64,000 bases of DNA from Duganella dendranthematis (GTDB lineage: Bacteria; Pseudomonadota; Gammaproteobacteria; Burkholderiales; Burkholderiaceae_D): contig NZ_CP051684.1 of the NCBI RefSeq assembly GCF_012849375.1, positions 1,736,001-1,800,000 on the forward strand. The letters are read 5' to 3'. Numbering within the stretch: position 1 is the first letter of the stretch; each line of letters starts with the position of its first letter. Below, in pieces: positions 7,443 through 17,479 of the stretch. The translations under genes were made by a program, and so were the position numbers. The notes beneath the pieces are model-generated. The model was given only the letters and a program-made list of their open reading frames with translations. It was not told where the DNA came from and did not search any database.

Positions 7443-8303
7443 ATGCTGAGCGCCATCCAGGATTTGATGAAACCGCCCGCCGGCATGGCGTTCGACTTCA
7501 GCCAGCCGGCCGGCGAGCCGGCACTGGCGCCGGCGGACGGCGTGTCCTGGCGGATATTCGCCAATCCGGTGGCGCTGTTCGTGGGCGGCGTGACGGCGGT
7601 GCTGCTGGAACTGGCCGAGCCGTCGGTACGCTCCGGCGTCTGGGATCACAGCAGCTTCCAGCGCGATCCGCAAAACCGCCTCAAGCGCACCGGTTTTGCC
7701 GCCATGATGACGGTCTATGGCCCACGCTCGGCGGCCGAGAAACTGATTGCGCATGTCGTCCGCATGCACGGCCATGTCCAGGGCACGACGCCCGACGGCA
7801 CGGCGTATCACGCCAACGACCCGCGCCTGCTGGACTGGGTCCACGCCACCGCCACCTTCGGCTTTAGCGCGGCCTATCATCACTATGCGCACAGACTGAC
7901 ACTGGAAGAAACAGACGCCGCCTTCGCGGAAGGCGCATCGTCCGCCCGACTGTACGGCGCCGTCAATGCGCCGCGCTCGTGGACGGAATGGGAAACGCTG
8001 CTGGCCACCACCGCGCCGGGACTGGAAGGCTCGGACGTGCTGGCCGACTTCGTGCGGATCATGGCGCAGGCGCAGATCCTGCCGGCGCCGCTGCGCTGGT
8101 TGCAGCGGCTGCTGGTGCGCGCGGCGGTGCAGATCACGCCTGAGCCGGTGCGCTCGCTACCACAATTGCGTGGACGCGGCCTGCGCTTCGGCGAAGCAAC
8201 GCTGGTGCGCGCGCTGGCCCGCGCCGCCGCGCTGGCGCCGCTCGGTGACACGCCACCGGCCCAGGCCGCGCGGCGGCTGGCCGGCGCCGCCAGGAGGGGT
8301 TAG
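7443..8303 (+). CDS. Oxygenase MpaB family protein (DUF2236)
   Basis: About 286 residues, matching the MpaB/latex-clearing-protein family of heme oxygenases. Family features seen are FANPVALFVGGVTAVLLELAEPSVRSGVWDHSSF near the start, then RMHGHVQGTTPDGTAYHANDPRLLDWVHATATFGF. The HGHV and WVHAT histidines are the likely heme ligands. I chose ATG 7443, which has GAGGAG 8 nt upstream, over GTG 7434, which lies inside that ribosome site. It is divergent from the dioxygenase operon and shares its stop region (TTAG) with the carbonic anhydrase gene. The substrate is unknown. Confidence 0.8.
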   Translation: MLSAIQDLMKPPAGMAFDFSQPAGEPALAPADGVSWRIFANPVALFVGGVTAVLLELAEPSVRSGVWDHSSFQRDPQNRLKRTGFAAMMTVYGPRSAAEKLIAHVVRMHGHVQGTTPDGTAYHANDPRLLDWVHATATFGFSAAYHHYAHRLTLEETDAAFAEGASSARLYGAVNAPRSWTEWETLLATTAPGLEGSDVLADFVRIMAQAQILPAPLRWLQRLLVRAAVQITPEPVRSLPQLRGRGLRFGEATLVRALARAAALAPLGDTPPAQAARRLAGAARRG

Positions 8304-8971
8304 GCCGTTTCGTACTTGGCCAGCCGCTGCTGCACGGCCGGCGCCAGCTGGTCGCGGGCGCTGACGGCGATGCCCATGTCTTGCAGCTTGCCGTCGTTGA
8401 TGCCGTACACCCAGCCATGCACCGTCAGCTCCTGGCCGCGGTCCCAGGCGTCCTGCACGATGGTGGTGGCGCAGACGTTGGACACCTGCTCCACCACGTT
8501 CAGCTCCACCAGTCGCTCCGAGCGCTTTTGCTCGTTGAGCACGGTGCCCATGTAGCGCTCATGCTTCTGGTGCACGTCGTGCACGTGGCGCAGCCAGTTG
8601 TCGACCAGGCCGACGCGGGTGCCCATCATGGCCGCATGCACGCCCTTGCAGCCGTAGTGGCCGACGATGATCACGTGCTTGACCTTCAGCACATCAATCG
8701 CGAATTGCAGCACCGACAGCGCGTTCAGGTCGGAGTGCACCACCACGTTGGCGATATTGCGGTGGACGAAGACATCGCCCGGCAACAGGCCCAGCAGTTC
8801 GTTCGCCGGCACGCGGCTGTCGGAACAACCGATCCACAGGTACTCCGGGGCGGCCTGGTTGGCCAGCCGGCTGAAGAATTCGGGGTCGCGCGCGACTTCC
8901 GATTCCGCCCAGCGGCGGTTGTTCTCAAGCAGGCCGCGCAATGGGGACGTACTGTTTTTCAGACTTTCCAT
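8300..8971 (-). CDS. can: Beta-class carbonic anhydrase
   Basis: A 223-residue beta carbonic anhydrase interconverting CO2 and bicarbonate in the cytoplasm. The zinc ligands are C49 (CSDSR, with the D51/R53 dyad), H105 and C108 (GHYGC). The length and the sequences FVHRNIANVVVHSDLNALSVLQFAIDVL and VHGWVYGINDGKL are typical of the Can group. It converges with the MpaB-like gene, sharing four bases of stop codon. The gene lies downstream of dnaJ (90 nt gap) but is probably transcribed separately. Confidence 0.96.
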   Translation of the reverse strand: MESLKNSTSPLRGLLENNRRWAESEVARDPEFFSRLANQAAPEYLWIGCSDSRVPANELLGLLPGDVFVHRNIANVVVHSDLNALSVLQFAIDVLKVKHVIIVGHYGCKGVHAAMMGTRVGLVDNWLRHVHDVHQKHERYMGTVLNEQKRSERLVELNVVEQVSNVCATTIVQDAWDRGQELTVHGWVYGINDGKLQDMGIAVSARDQLAPAVQQRLAKYETA

Positions 8972-8993
8972 GATTTCCTCTCGTACATAAGAA

Positions 8994-9030
8994 GACCGCC
9001 GGTCTGCCCAGAATAGGCAGCGCGGCGGTC
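8994..9030 (-). terminator. Hairpin between dnaJ and can, possible terminator
   Basis: GACCGCC (8994-9000) and GGCGGTC (9024-9030) pair, with an inner CTGCC/GGCAG stem. On the minus strand it is followed by only a short T-rich stretch (TTCTTAT), so termination after dnaJ is plausible but not certain. Confidence 0.5.
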
Positions 9031-9060
9031 CGATATTACCAAGCCGGTGTGACCATCAAG

Positions 9061-10188
<1,128 letters not shown>

Positions 10189-10268
10189 AGTGTCGGGATC
10201 CTGCTTCTATTCTGTACTGATTTATGCGAAAAAGCCGAGCCGGCGGCGGTGCCACACGACTCGGCGTA

Positions 10269-10293
10269 GTCACCCCGCCTGCGCGGGAATGAC
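10269..10293. repeat. CCCGCG-type hairpin repeat between dnaK and dnaJ
   Basis: On the minus strand, GTCATTCCCGC-GCA-GGCGGGGTGAC forms a near-perfect hairpin two bases after the dnaK stop codon. It is related to the pair at 4591-4661. In this place it could stabilise the dnaK end of the messenger or lower dnaJ expression. Confidence 0.65.
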
Positions 10294-10295
10294 GA

Positions 10296-12239
10296 TTACT
10301 TGCTGTCTTTGACTTCCTTGAAGTCGGCGTCCACCACGTCGTCCTGTGGTTTGGCCTGTTCAGCACTGGCGCCTGCGCCTGGCGCTGCGCCTTCACCGCC
10401 AGCGGCTTGCTGCGCTTGCATGTCGGCGTACATCTTCTCGCCCAGCTTCTGCGACGCGGTCGACAGCGAGGCCACCTTGGCGTCGATCTCGGCCTTGTCG
10501 CCCGATTTGATCGAGGCTTCCAGGTCGGTGATCGCCGCTTCGATCTTCTCTTTTTCGCCGGCTTCCAGCTTGTCGCCGTATTCGGTCAGCGATTTGCGGG
10601 TCGAGTGGACCAGTGCGTCGGCCTGGTTGCGCGACTCGGCCAGTTCCTTCACTTTCTTGTCTTCTTCGGCGTTGACTTCAGCGTCTTTCACCATTTTCTG
10701 GATTTCCGCTTCGGTCAGACCGGAGTTGGCCTTGATCGTGATCTTGTTCTCTTTGCCGGTGGCCTTGTCCTTGGCGCCGACGTGCAGAATGCCGTTGGCG
10801 TCGATGTCGAAGGTCACTTCGATCTGTGGCGTGCCGCGCGATGCTGGCGGGATGCCTTCCAGATTGAATTCGCCCAGGCCTTTGTTACCGGCCGCGATTT
10901 CGCGCTCACCTTGATAAACCTTGATGGTCACCGCAGGCTGGTTGTCGTCGGCGGTCGAGAACACTTGCGAGAACTTGGTCGGAATCGTGGTGTTCTTGTG
11001 AATCATCTTGGTCATCACGCCGCCCAGGGTTTCGATACCCAGCGACAGCGGCGTTACGTCCAGCAGCAGCAAGTCTTTGCGTTCGCCCGACAGCACCGAA
11101 CCTTGAATGGCGGCGCCAACTGCCACGGCTTCGTCCGGGTTCACGTCCTTGCGTGGCTCCTTGCCGAAGAACTCTTTGACCTTTTCCTGCACCTTCGGCA
11201 TACGGGTCATACCGCCGACCAGGATGATGTCGTCGATGTCGGTGACTTTAACGCCGGCATCCTTGATCGCGGTTTTGCATGGCTCGATGGTGGCGATGAT
11301 CAGCTCTTCCACCAGCGATTCCAGCTTGGCGCGGGTCATTTTCAGGGTCAGGTGGACCGGCGCGCCGTTCGCCATGGCGATGTACGGCTCGTTGATTTCG
11401 GTCTGCTGCGACGACGACAGTTCGATCTTCGCGCGCTCGGCCGAAGCCTTGATGCGCTGCAGAGCGATCGGATCTTTTTTCAGGTCCAGGCCGTTGATCT
11501 TCTTGAACTCTTCGATGATGTAATCGATGATGCGCTGGTCGAAGTCTTCGCCGCCCAGGAAGGTGTCGCCGTTGGTCGACAGCACTTCAAACTGTTTCTC
11601 GCCATCGACGTCGGCGATTTCAATGATCGACACGTCGAAAGTACCGCCGCCCAAGTCATACACGGCGATCTTGCGGTCGCCCTTTTCGGTCTTGTCCAGG
11701 CCGAAAGCCAGCGCCGCAGCGGTTGGTTCGTTGATGATGCGTTTGACGTCCAGGCCAGCGATACGGCCGGCGTCTTTGGTGGCCTGACGCTGCGAGTCGT
11801 TGAAGTACGCAGGCACGGTGATGACGGCCTCGGTAACTTCTTCACCCAGGTAGTCTTCTGCGGTTTTCTTCATCTTGCGCAGCACTTCCGCCGAAATTTG
11901 TGGCGGTGCCAGTTTTTTGTCGCGCACGCTGATCCAGGCATCGCCGTTGTCGGCTTTGGTGATGGCGTAAGGCATCAGACCGATGTCTTTCTGCACTTCC
12001 TTCTCGTCGAATTTACGACCGATCAGGCGTTTGACCGCGAACAGCGTGTTTTTTGGATTGGTGACGGCCTGGCGTTTTGCCGGCGCACCCACCAGGATCT
12101 CGCCATCTTCTTGGTAAGCAATGATAGATGGCGTGGTACGCGCGCCTTCCGCGTTTTCGATGACCTTAGGCTGACCATTTTCCATTACGGAAACGCAGGA
12201 GTTGGTAGTTCCCAAATCGATACCGATAATTCGACCCAT
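10296..12239 (-). CDS. dnaK: Chaperone DnaK (Hsp70)
   Basis: A 647-residue Hsp70. The ATPase domain begins [11 protein letters not shown], with [14 protein letters not shown] and [13 protein letters not shown] further on. The substrate-binding domain ([20 protein letters not shown]) and lid follow. The C-terminus ends [11 protein letters not shown], the Gram-negative EEVD-like tail. It folds nascent and heat-damaged proteins with DnaJ and GrpE. It lies 76 nt after grpE, and a second sigma-32 promoter is predicted in that gap, so it can be expressed both from grpE and on its own. Confidence 0.99.
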   Translation of the reverse strand: MGRIIGIDLGTTNSCVSVMENGQPKVIENAEGARTTPSIIAYQEDGEILVGAPAKRQAVTNPKNTLFAVKRLIGRKFDEKEVQKDIGLMPYAITKADNGDAWISVRDKKLAPPQISAEVLRKMKKTAEDYLGEEVTEAVITVPAYFNDSQRQATKDAGRIAGLDVKRIINEPTAAALAFGLDKTEKGDRKIAVYDLGGGTFDVSIIEIADVDGEKQFEVLSTNGDTFLGGEDFDQRIIDYIIEEFKKINGLDLKKDPIALQRIKASAERAKIELSSSQQTEINEPYIAMANGAPVHLTLKMTRAKLESLVEELIIATIEPCKTAIKDAGVKVTDIDDIILVGGMTRMPKVQEKVKEFFGKEPRKDVNPDEAVAVGAAIQGSVLSGERKDLLLLDVTPLSLGIETLGGVMTKMIHKNTTIPTKFSQVFSTADDNQPAVTIKVYQGEREIAAGNKGLGEFNLEGIPPASRGTPQIEVTFDIDANGILHVGAKDKATGKENKITIKANSGLTEAEIQKMVKDAEVNAEEDKKVKELAESRNQADALVHSTRKSLTEYGDKLEAGEKEKIEAAITDLEASIKSGDKAEIDAKVASLSTASQKLGEKMYADMQAQQAAGGEGAAPGAGASAEQAKPQDDVVDADFKEVKDSK

Positions 12240-12279
12240 GATTTTATTCCTTATTTGCTAGAGTTCAGATGGTTCTTAT

Positions 12280-12305
12280 ATGTGGAAAAGCTCTATCGTT
12301 TCAAG
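12280..12305 (-). promoter_or_regulatory. Predicted sigma-32 promoter of dnaK
   Basis: On the minus strand, CTTGAAA (12305-12299), 13 bases, then CCACAT (12285-12280). This matches the heat-shock consensus CTTGAAA-N13-CCCCAT except for one base. A 7-bp AAGCTCT/AGAGCTT inverted repeat overlaps it. Confidence 0.65.
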
Positions 12306-12315
12306 AGCTTGCAAA

Positions 12316-12867
12316 TTATTTTGCTTGCGCGGCGGTGACAATGGCCGGACGCAGCAGGCGGTCGGCGATCATATAGCCTTTTTGCAACACAGCAACAACG
12401 GTATTGGCTTCCTGGTCGGCAGGCACCACGGCGACGGCCTGGTGCTTGTTCGGGTCCAGCTTTTCACCCTGCGCCGGTTCGATGGCGATCAGGCGGTTGC
12501 GTTCGAAGGCGGCCGACAGTTGTTTGAGCGTCATTTCAACGCCTTCTTTCAACGATTCCAGCGTTGGCGCTTCGACTTTCAGTGCCATTTCCAGGCTGTC
12601 CTTGACCGGTACCAAGGCCTCGGCAAAGCTTTCGACGGCAAATTTATGCGCCTTGGACACGTCTTCCTGAGCGCGGCGGCGGATGTTCTCGCCGTCGGCT
12701 TTGGCGCGCATGAAGGCGTCATGCATTTCAGCCAGCTTGGCTTCGGTGTCGGCCAGTTGCTGTTCCAGCGACGGCAGGCCGCCCTCTGGAGTCGATGGCG
12801 GGGCCGACGCAGCGGCTGCTGCCGCCTCTGGATTAGGGGGTACGGCTTGATTTTCCTGATCTTGCAT
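12316..12867 (-). CDS. grpE: Nucleotide exchange factor GrpE
   Basis: A 183-residue GrpE, the ADP-release factor for DnaK. An acidic, Ala/Pro-rich N-terminus is followed by a long helix ([36 protein letters not shown]) and the C-terminal beta domain ([39 protein letters not shown]). It is the first gene of grpE-dnaK-dnaJ and has a consensus sigma-32 promoter 60 nt upstream. Confidence 0.97.
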   Translation of the reverse strand: MQDQENQAVPPNPEAAAAAASAPPSTPEGGLPSLEQQLADTEAKLAEMHDAFMRAKADGENIRRRAQEDVSKAHKFAVESFAEALVPVKDSLEMALKVEAPTLESLKEGVEMTLKQLSAAFERNRLIAIEPAQGEKLDPNKHQAVAVVPADQEANTVVAVLQKGYMIADRLLRPAIVTAAQAK

Positions 12868-12926
12868 CTAGAGACTCCTACGATCGTATTTGTTTGACAT
12901 GACTTGTATTACCGCTGTGGCATCAA

Positions 12927-12952
12927 ATGGGGCGATAACCTACGTTTTCAAG
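12927..12952 (-). promoter_or_regulatory. Sigma-32 heat-shock promoter of grpE
   Basis: On the minus strand, CTTGAAA (12952-12946), a 13-base spacer, then CCCCAT (12932-12927): an exact match to the sigma-32 consensus, about 60 nt before the grpE start codon. Confidence 0.9.
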
Positions 12953-13022
12953 GGTTATTTGAACCTGCCATTTCGACAACGTTAAGTTTGCATCAGGCGG
13001 CTATTTTAACAGGCTGGCACTC

Positions 13023-13052
13023 GTCACCCGCAAGTGCTGATTGTCGGGTGAC
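13023..13052. repeat. Inverted repeat between hemH and grpE
   Basis: GTCACCCG (13023-13030) and CGGGTGAC (13045-13052) are perfect arms around 14 bases, just beyond the hemH stop. There is no T-run on either side, so it may mark the hemH messenger end without being a classical terminator. Confidence 0.45.
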
Positions 13053-13080
13053 GGTGGGGTGGCGGGAGAAATGTTGCTTT

Positions 13081-14190
13081 TCAGTCTGCTGCGCCAAGCT
13101 GCAGGGCGGCGGCACGCGCGACTTCCGCATCTTTTTTCAGCAGCTCGCGCTCGGCCGGCGCCAGTTTGGTCGGCCAGCCGATGATGTGCTGCTCGGCGAT
13201 TTCGGCCAGCGCGGCGATCCACGCCGGCGAGTCGTTCAGGCACGGAATGTAGTGGAATTCACGGCCGCCGTTCGATTCGAAGTCGTGCCGCACTTCCATC
13301 GAGATTTCCTCCAGCGTTTCCAGGCAGTCGCTGATGAAGCCGGGGCAGATCACGTCCAGCCGCTTGACGCCGTCGCGCGCCAGCTGCGCCACGGTCGGCG
13401 CGGTGTACGGCTGCAGCCACTCGGCCTTGCCGAAGCGCGACTGGAAGGTGACGACGTACTGGTCCGGCGTCAGCTTGAGGGCGGCGGCCAGCAGGCGCGC
13501 GGTCTTCAGGCATTCGCAGTGATACGGATCGCCCAACATCAACGTGCGCTTCGGCACGCCGTGAAAGCTCATCACCAACTTGTCCGGCTGGCCGTGCTGG
13601 TCCCAGTGGTTCAGCACCGACTGCTGCAAGGCGCGGATATAGCCGTCGTGGTCGTGGTAGTTGCGGATGAAGCGCAGCTCCGGGATGTTGCGCACGCTGC
13701 CGTAATGCTGGAACACGGCGTCGTAGATCGAACCGGTGGTGGTGCCGGAGTATTGCGGATAGGCGGGCAGCACCAGGATGCGATCGGCGCCGTCGGCTTT
13801 CAGCTTGGTCAGCACTTCCGGTAGCGACGGCGAGCCGTAGCGCATCGCCATGGCGACCGTCAGGTCTTCGTGGCCGCGCTCGCCGAGGGCGGCGCGCAGG
13901 CCGAGCGCCTGGGCGGCGGTGTTGGTGCGCAGCGGCGAACCTTCGCGGGTCCAGATGGTGGCGTACTTCTTGGCCGACTGGCCGGAGCGGAACGGCAGGA
14001 TGATCAGGTTGAGGATGAACCACCAGACCGCCTTGGGAATCTCGACCACGCGCGGGTCGGACAGGAATTCTTTCAGGTAGCGGCGCACGGCGGAGCGGGT
14101 CGGCTCATCCGGCGTGCCCAGGTTGACCAGGACGATGGCGCTACGGCCGGTGGTGCCATGCTTGTGGGGAGGTTCTGTTTGGAAGGTCAT
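13081..14190 (-). CDS. hemH: Ferrochelatase
   Basis: A 369-residue ferrochelatase inserting Fe(II) into protoporphyrin IX, the last step of protoheme synthesis. Catalytic-site motifs are SFHGVPKR (His) and CPGFISDCLETLEEISME (Glu). The N-terminal AIVLVNLGTPDEPT and the central YPQYSGTTTGSIYDAV also match. I start at ATG 14190; an upstream in-frame ATG at 14304 would run into the neighbouring coiled-coil gene. The protein is likely membrane-associated through its amphipathic segments. Confidence 0.95.
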   Translation of the reverse strand: MTFQTEPPHKHGTTGRSAIVLVNLGTPDEPTRSAVRRYLKEFLSDPRVVEIPKAVWWFILNLIILPFRSGQSAKKYATIWTREGSPLRTNTAAQALGLRAALGERGHEDLTVAMAMRYGSPSLPEVLTKLKADGADRILVLPAYPQYSGTTTGSIYDAVFQHYGSVRNIPELRFIRNYHDHDGYIRALQQSVLNHWDQHGQPDKLVMSFHGVPKRTLMLGDPYHCECLKTARLLAAALKLTPDQYVVTFQSRFGKAEWLQPYTAPTVAQLARDGVKRLDVICPGFISDCLETLEEISMEVRHDFESNGGREFHYIPCLNDSPAWIAALAEIAEQHIIGWPTKLAPAERELLKKDAEVARAAALQLGAAD

Positions 14191-14225
14191 GAAAGGCTTA
14201 AGGTTGAGTACCGTCAGCCCGTATC

Positions 14226-14462
14226 TTAATGTATAAGCTTGGCAACCGCGACGGCAACGCCACTCATGACCGTGGTAATCGCGAACGCGGTGACAATAAA
14301 CCACTTGATCAGCCGGGTTTCCAGCGCTGCGAGGTCGGCCTTGGTGGCCATGTGCGTCAACTGCGCGTCAATCACATCCAGCCGCGCCTCGATCCGCGAG
14401 AGCCGCTGCTTGACCTCTTCGGCAAACAGTTCCAGCCGGCCCACTCGTTCTTCGATCTCCAC
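14226..14462 (-). CDS. Small coiled-coil protein with C-terminal membrane anchor, copy 2
   Basis: A 78-residue protein: about 45 residues of heptad-like helix (VEIEERVGRLELFAEEVKQRLSRIEARLDVIDAQL), then MATKADLAALETRLIKW, then one membrane helix (FIVTAFAITTVMSGVAVAVAKL). This resembles small DUF1640-like coiled-coil membrane proteins; the function is unknown. I choose GTG 14462 because AAGGAGG stands five bases before it, the same spacing as in the upstream paralogue; ATG 14465 would leave only two bases. The last 40 codons are almost identical to copy 1 at 14474-14701. Confidence 0.75.
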   Translation of the reverse strand: MEIEERVGRLELFAEEVKQRLSRIEARLDVIDAQLTHMATKADLAALETRLIKWFIVTAFAITTVMSGVAVAVAKLIH

Positions 14463-14473
14463 CATCGCCTCCT

Positions 14474-14701
14474 TTAATGGATAAGCTTGGCAACCGCGAC
14501 GGCAACACCGCTCATGACGGTGGTAATCGCGAACGCGGTGACAATAAACCACTTGATCAGCCGGGTTTCGAGTCCCGCGAGGTCGGCCTTGGTGGCCATG
14601 TGCGCTTCCATCGCGTCAAGGCGCGTTTCGATGCGAACCAGTCGTACTTTCGCGTCCTCAGCGAAAGCTTCCAGCCGGTCCACTCTGAGTTCCAGATCCA
14701 T
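14474..14701 (-). CDS. Small coiled-coil protein with C-terminal membrane anchor, copy 1
   Basis: A 75-residue paralogue of the next gene: a coiled coil (MDLELRVDRLEAFAEDAKVRLVRIETRLDAMEAH), a shared MATKADLAGLETRLIKW segment and the same membrane helix. AAGGAGG five bases before ATG 14701 fixes the start. It lies 11 nt upstream of copy 2's start, and 66 nt downstream of recN. A single-pass oligomeric inner-membrane protein is the simplest reading; no enzyme motif is visible. Confidence 0.75.
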   Translation of the reverse strand: MDLELRVDRLEAFAEDAKVRLVRIETRLDAMEAHMATKADLAGLETRLIKWFIVTAFAITTVMSGVAVAVAKLIH

Positions 14702-14767
14702 CACTGCCTCCTTGTAAAGGGCAATGATCAATCTTAGCGCGTTTAGCCGGCGCTGGACTGAGCTATA

Positions 14768-16420
14768 TCAAGAGGCCAGCAGCTCGCGGGCGTGCTTGCG
14801 GGTGGTGGCGGTGATTTCCAGTCCGCCCAGCATGCGGGCGATTTCCTCCACCCGCGATTTGGCGTCCAGCACATCGATGCGCGAAGCGGTCTTGCCGTTG
14901 TCCAGCGTGCCCTTGGCCACCTGGAAATGCTGGCCGGCCTGGCTGGCCACCTGCGGCAAGTGCGTCACGCACAGCACCTGGCGCTCCTGGCCCAGGCGAC
15001 GCAGCAAGCGCCCCACCACTTCCGCCACGCCGCCGCCGATGCCGCTGTCCACCTCGTCGAAGATCAAGGTCGGCACCGTAGTGGCGTTGGACGTGATCAC
15101 CGAAATCGCCAGCGAAATCCGCGCCAGCTCACCGCCCGACGCCACCTTGGCCAGCGAGCGCGCCGCCACGCCGGCATGGCCGGCCACCAGGAATTCCACC
15201 TGCTCCAGCCCATATACCGCAGGCTCGGCCGCATGCAGCGCCACTTCGAAACGGCCGCCGGTCATATTCAATTCCTGCATTGCCCGCGTGACCGACTCGC
15301 CCAGCGCCGCAGCAGCTTTGGCGCGCGTGACCGACAGCTTGTGCGCTTCGGCCATATAAGTAGCCTTCAGCTTTTCCTCCTGCTTGCGCAAGCCTTCCAG
15401 ATCGCTGGCGTCGGCCAGCTGCAACAGCCGTCCGGCCAGCTTGGTGTGCTCCTCCGGCAGCTGCTCTTCCGGCACGCGGAACTTGCGCGCCGCCGAATGG
15501 ATCGCATCCATGCGCGCTTCCACCGTGCGCAGGCGCGACGGATCGAGATCCACGCGGTCCAGGTAATCGTTGAGCGCATACACCGCTTCCTGCAACTGGA
15601 TGCGCGCCGGCTCGATCAGGTCGACAATCGGCTGCAAGCCGCTGTCGATATCGGCCAGCTTGCCCAGCTTCTGGTTCAGCGACGACAGCTGCGACAGAAT
15701 CGGATGCTCCTCGGCTTCCGAGATCACTTCCAGCGCCTCCTGCGCGCCTTCCAGCAAACTGGCGGCGTGCGACAGGCGGCTCTGCTCATTGCTGACCTCC
15801 AGCCACTCGCCCGGCTTAACCGCCAGCTTTTCCAGCTCGTTGACCTGCCACTCCAGCCGCTCGCGCTCATACAGCACATTGGCGGCATTGGTCTCGAACT
15901 CCTCCAGCTGCTTGGCCAGCGCGCGCCAGGCCCGATACGCCACCGCCACCGCGCGCGCTTCGCTGTCGGCGCCGGCCTGGCCGTCCAGCAGCACGCGCTG
16001 CGCCTCGGTCTTCATCAGCGACTGGTGCGCGTGCTGGCCGTGGATATCGACCAGCATGTCGCCCAGCTCGCGCAGCTGGGCCGCCGTGGCCGCGATGCCG
16101 TTGATGTAAGCCTTGCTGCGGCCGGCGTTGTCGATCACGCGGCGCAGCAGCGCGCCGCCCTCTTCCACCGCAAATTCATTGGCCGCCAGCCAGTCGCGCG
16201 CCTGCGCGCTGGCGGCGAAATCGGCCGTGATGTCGGCCTTGGCCGCGCCTTCGCGCACCACGCTGGCGTCGCCGCGGCCGCCCAGCGCCAGCGTCAATGC
16301 ATCGATCAGGATCGATTTGCCGGCCCCGGTCTCGCCGGTGAACACCGTAAAGCCGGCGGAGAATTCCAGTTCGATCGACTCAACGATCACGAAATCACGG
16401 ATGGACAGGGTACGCAGCAT
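14768..16420 (-). CDS. recN: DNA repair protein RecN
   Basis: A 550-residue SMC-like ATPase for double-strand break repair. Walker A GETGAGKS is at 29-36. A central coiled-coil region and the C-terminal signature KVASGGELARISLAI and Walker B TLIFDEVDSGIGG follow, and then VLCVTHLPQVASQAGQHF. I start at ATG 16420 (MLRTLSIRDFVIVESIELEF), which matches the family N-terminus; further upstream in-frame codons do not look coding. It follows nadK by 28 nt, so the two are probably co-transcribed. Confidence 0.96.
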   Translation of the reverse strand: MLRTLSIRDFVIVESIELEFSAGFTVFTGETGAGKSILIDALTLALGGRGDASVVREGAAKADITADFAASAQARDWLAANEFAVEEGGALLRRVIDNAGRSKAYINGIAATAAQLRELGDMLVDIHGQHAHQSLMKTEAQRVLLDGQAGADSEARAVAVAYRAWRALAKQLEEFETNAANVLYERERLEWQVNELEKLAVKPGEWLEVSNEQSRLSHAASLLEGAQEALEVISEAEEHPILSQLSSLNQKLGKLADIDSGLQPIVDLIEPARIQLQEAVYALNDYLDRVDLDPSRLRTVEARMDAIHSAARKFRVPEEQLPEEHTKLAGRLLQLADASDLEGLRKQEEKLKATYMAEAHKLSVTRAKAAAALGESVTRAMQELNMTGGRFEVALHAAEPAVYGLEQVEFLVAGHAGVAARSLAKVASGGELARISLAISVITSNATTVPTLIFDEVDSGIGGGVAEVVGRLLRRLGQERQVLCVTHLPQVASQAGQHFQVAKGTLDNGKTASRIDVLDAKSRVEEIARMLGGLEITATTRKHARELLAS

Positions 16421-16448
16421 GGAGACCGTTAGTGTGGCGTTAGTGTAG

Positions 16449-17357
16449 TTAAGCGAGTTTTCCCTCACCGGACGGATACTCATTCCAGTGCAGCTTTTCG
16501 CGCAAGGTGTTGTAGTAGCTCCAGCCTTCCGGATGCAGGAAGGTGATCGCATGCGGCGAGCGCCGGATCACGATCTGGTCCTGCGCTTGCAGGCTGGCGA
16601 AGGTTTGCATGTCGAAGTTGACGCTGATGTCGCGGCCGCGCACGATTTCCACCACGATCTGGCTCGACTCCGGCAGCACGATCGGCCGGTTGGACAGCGC
16701 ATGCGGCGCAATCGGCACCAGCACGATGCCGCCCAGCGACGGATGCAGCAGCGGGCCGCCGGCCGACAAGGCGTAGGCGGTGGAACCGGTCGGGGTGGAA
16801 ATGATCAGGCCATCGGAGCGCTGGTTGTACATGAACTGGCCGTCGACGTCGACGCGCAGCTCGGCCATGCCGGCGCCGGTGCCGCGCATCACCACCACGT
16901 CGTTGACCGCCATGCCGACATGGATCGACTCGCCGGCGCGCAGCACGTGGCCTTCCAGCAGCGTGCGGCGCTCGGCCTGGTAACTGCCGCTGAGAATGCG
17001 CGCCAGTACGTCCAGCATGCCGTCGAGCGGAATATCGGTCATGAAGCCGAGCCGGCCCTGATTGATGCCGATCAGCGGCACATTGAACGGCGCCAGCTGG
17101 CGCGCGATGCCCAGCATGGTGCCGTCGCCGCCCACGACGATGGCGGCGTCGCAGCCGGCGCCGATGCCGGCCGCGTCCATGACCGGCACGTCGTTAAATT
17201 GCGCACCGAGGTGGGCGGCGGTCTGCTCTTCAAACACCACCTGGTAGCCGCCCTGGCGCAGGAAATCGACCACGCTGGATACCGACTCGGCGATGCCGTC
17301 GGTATTCGGGCGCACGGCCAGTGCGATAGTGTGAAAAACGGCGTGCGTGGCGGTCAT
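16449..17357 (-). CDS. nadK: NAD kinase
   Basis: A 302-residue NAD kinase making NADP from NAD with ATP or polyphosphate. Motifs seen are [11 protein letters not shown] (catalytic GGDGT), [12 protein letters not shown], the [10 protein letters not shown] segment and [26 protein letters not shown]. The length is typical. It lies directly upstream of recN on the same strand, an arrangement common in proteobacteria. Confidence 0.96.
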   Translation of the reverse strand: MTATHAVFHTIALAVRPNTDGIAESVSSVVDFLRQGGYQVVFEEQTAAHLGAQFNDVPVMDAAGIGAGCDAAIVVGGDGTMLGIARQLAPFNVPLIGINQGRLGFMTDIPLDGMLDVLARILSGSYQAERRTLLEGHVLRAGESIHVGMAVNDVVVMRGTGAGMAELRVDVDGQFMYNQRSDGLIISTPTGSTAYALSAGGPLLHPSLGGIVLVPIAPHALSNRPIVLPESSQIVVEIVRGRDISVNFDMQTFASLQAQDQIVIRRSPHAITFLHPEGWSYYNTLREKLHWNEYPSGEGKLA

Positions 17358-17479
17358 AAAAATCTCGGCTTTAGGCTAGGGCAGGAACACGCAGGAGGGT
17401 AACCCATATCGCCTGCTTCGGCTATCACCGCTAGCGTCGCCACTGTACATTTAAACAGTATTTAATGCAAGCATCACAC

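Larger units (their letters stand above)
14226..14701 (-). repeat. Tandem gene duplication
   Basis: The 3' halves of the two small genes (14226-14345 and 14474-14593) differ at only a handful of positions over about 120 bases, while the 5' halves have diverged. This indicates duplication with recent gene conversion or selection on the membrane half. Confidence 0.85.

Noticed and set aside
10407..12338. Long open frame on the plus strand opposite dnaK (about 640 codons)
   Set aside because: Mirror frame of a highly conserved high-GC gene; its translation is rich in Arg, His, Gln and Val with no motif or ribosome site.
14191..14304. Upstream extension of hemH to ATG 14304
   Set aside because: The extra 38 residues do not look like a ferrochelatase N-terminus and overlap the 3' end of the coiled-coil gene.
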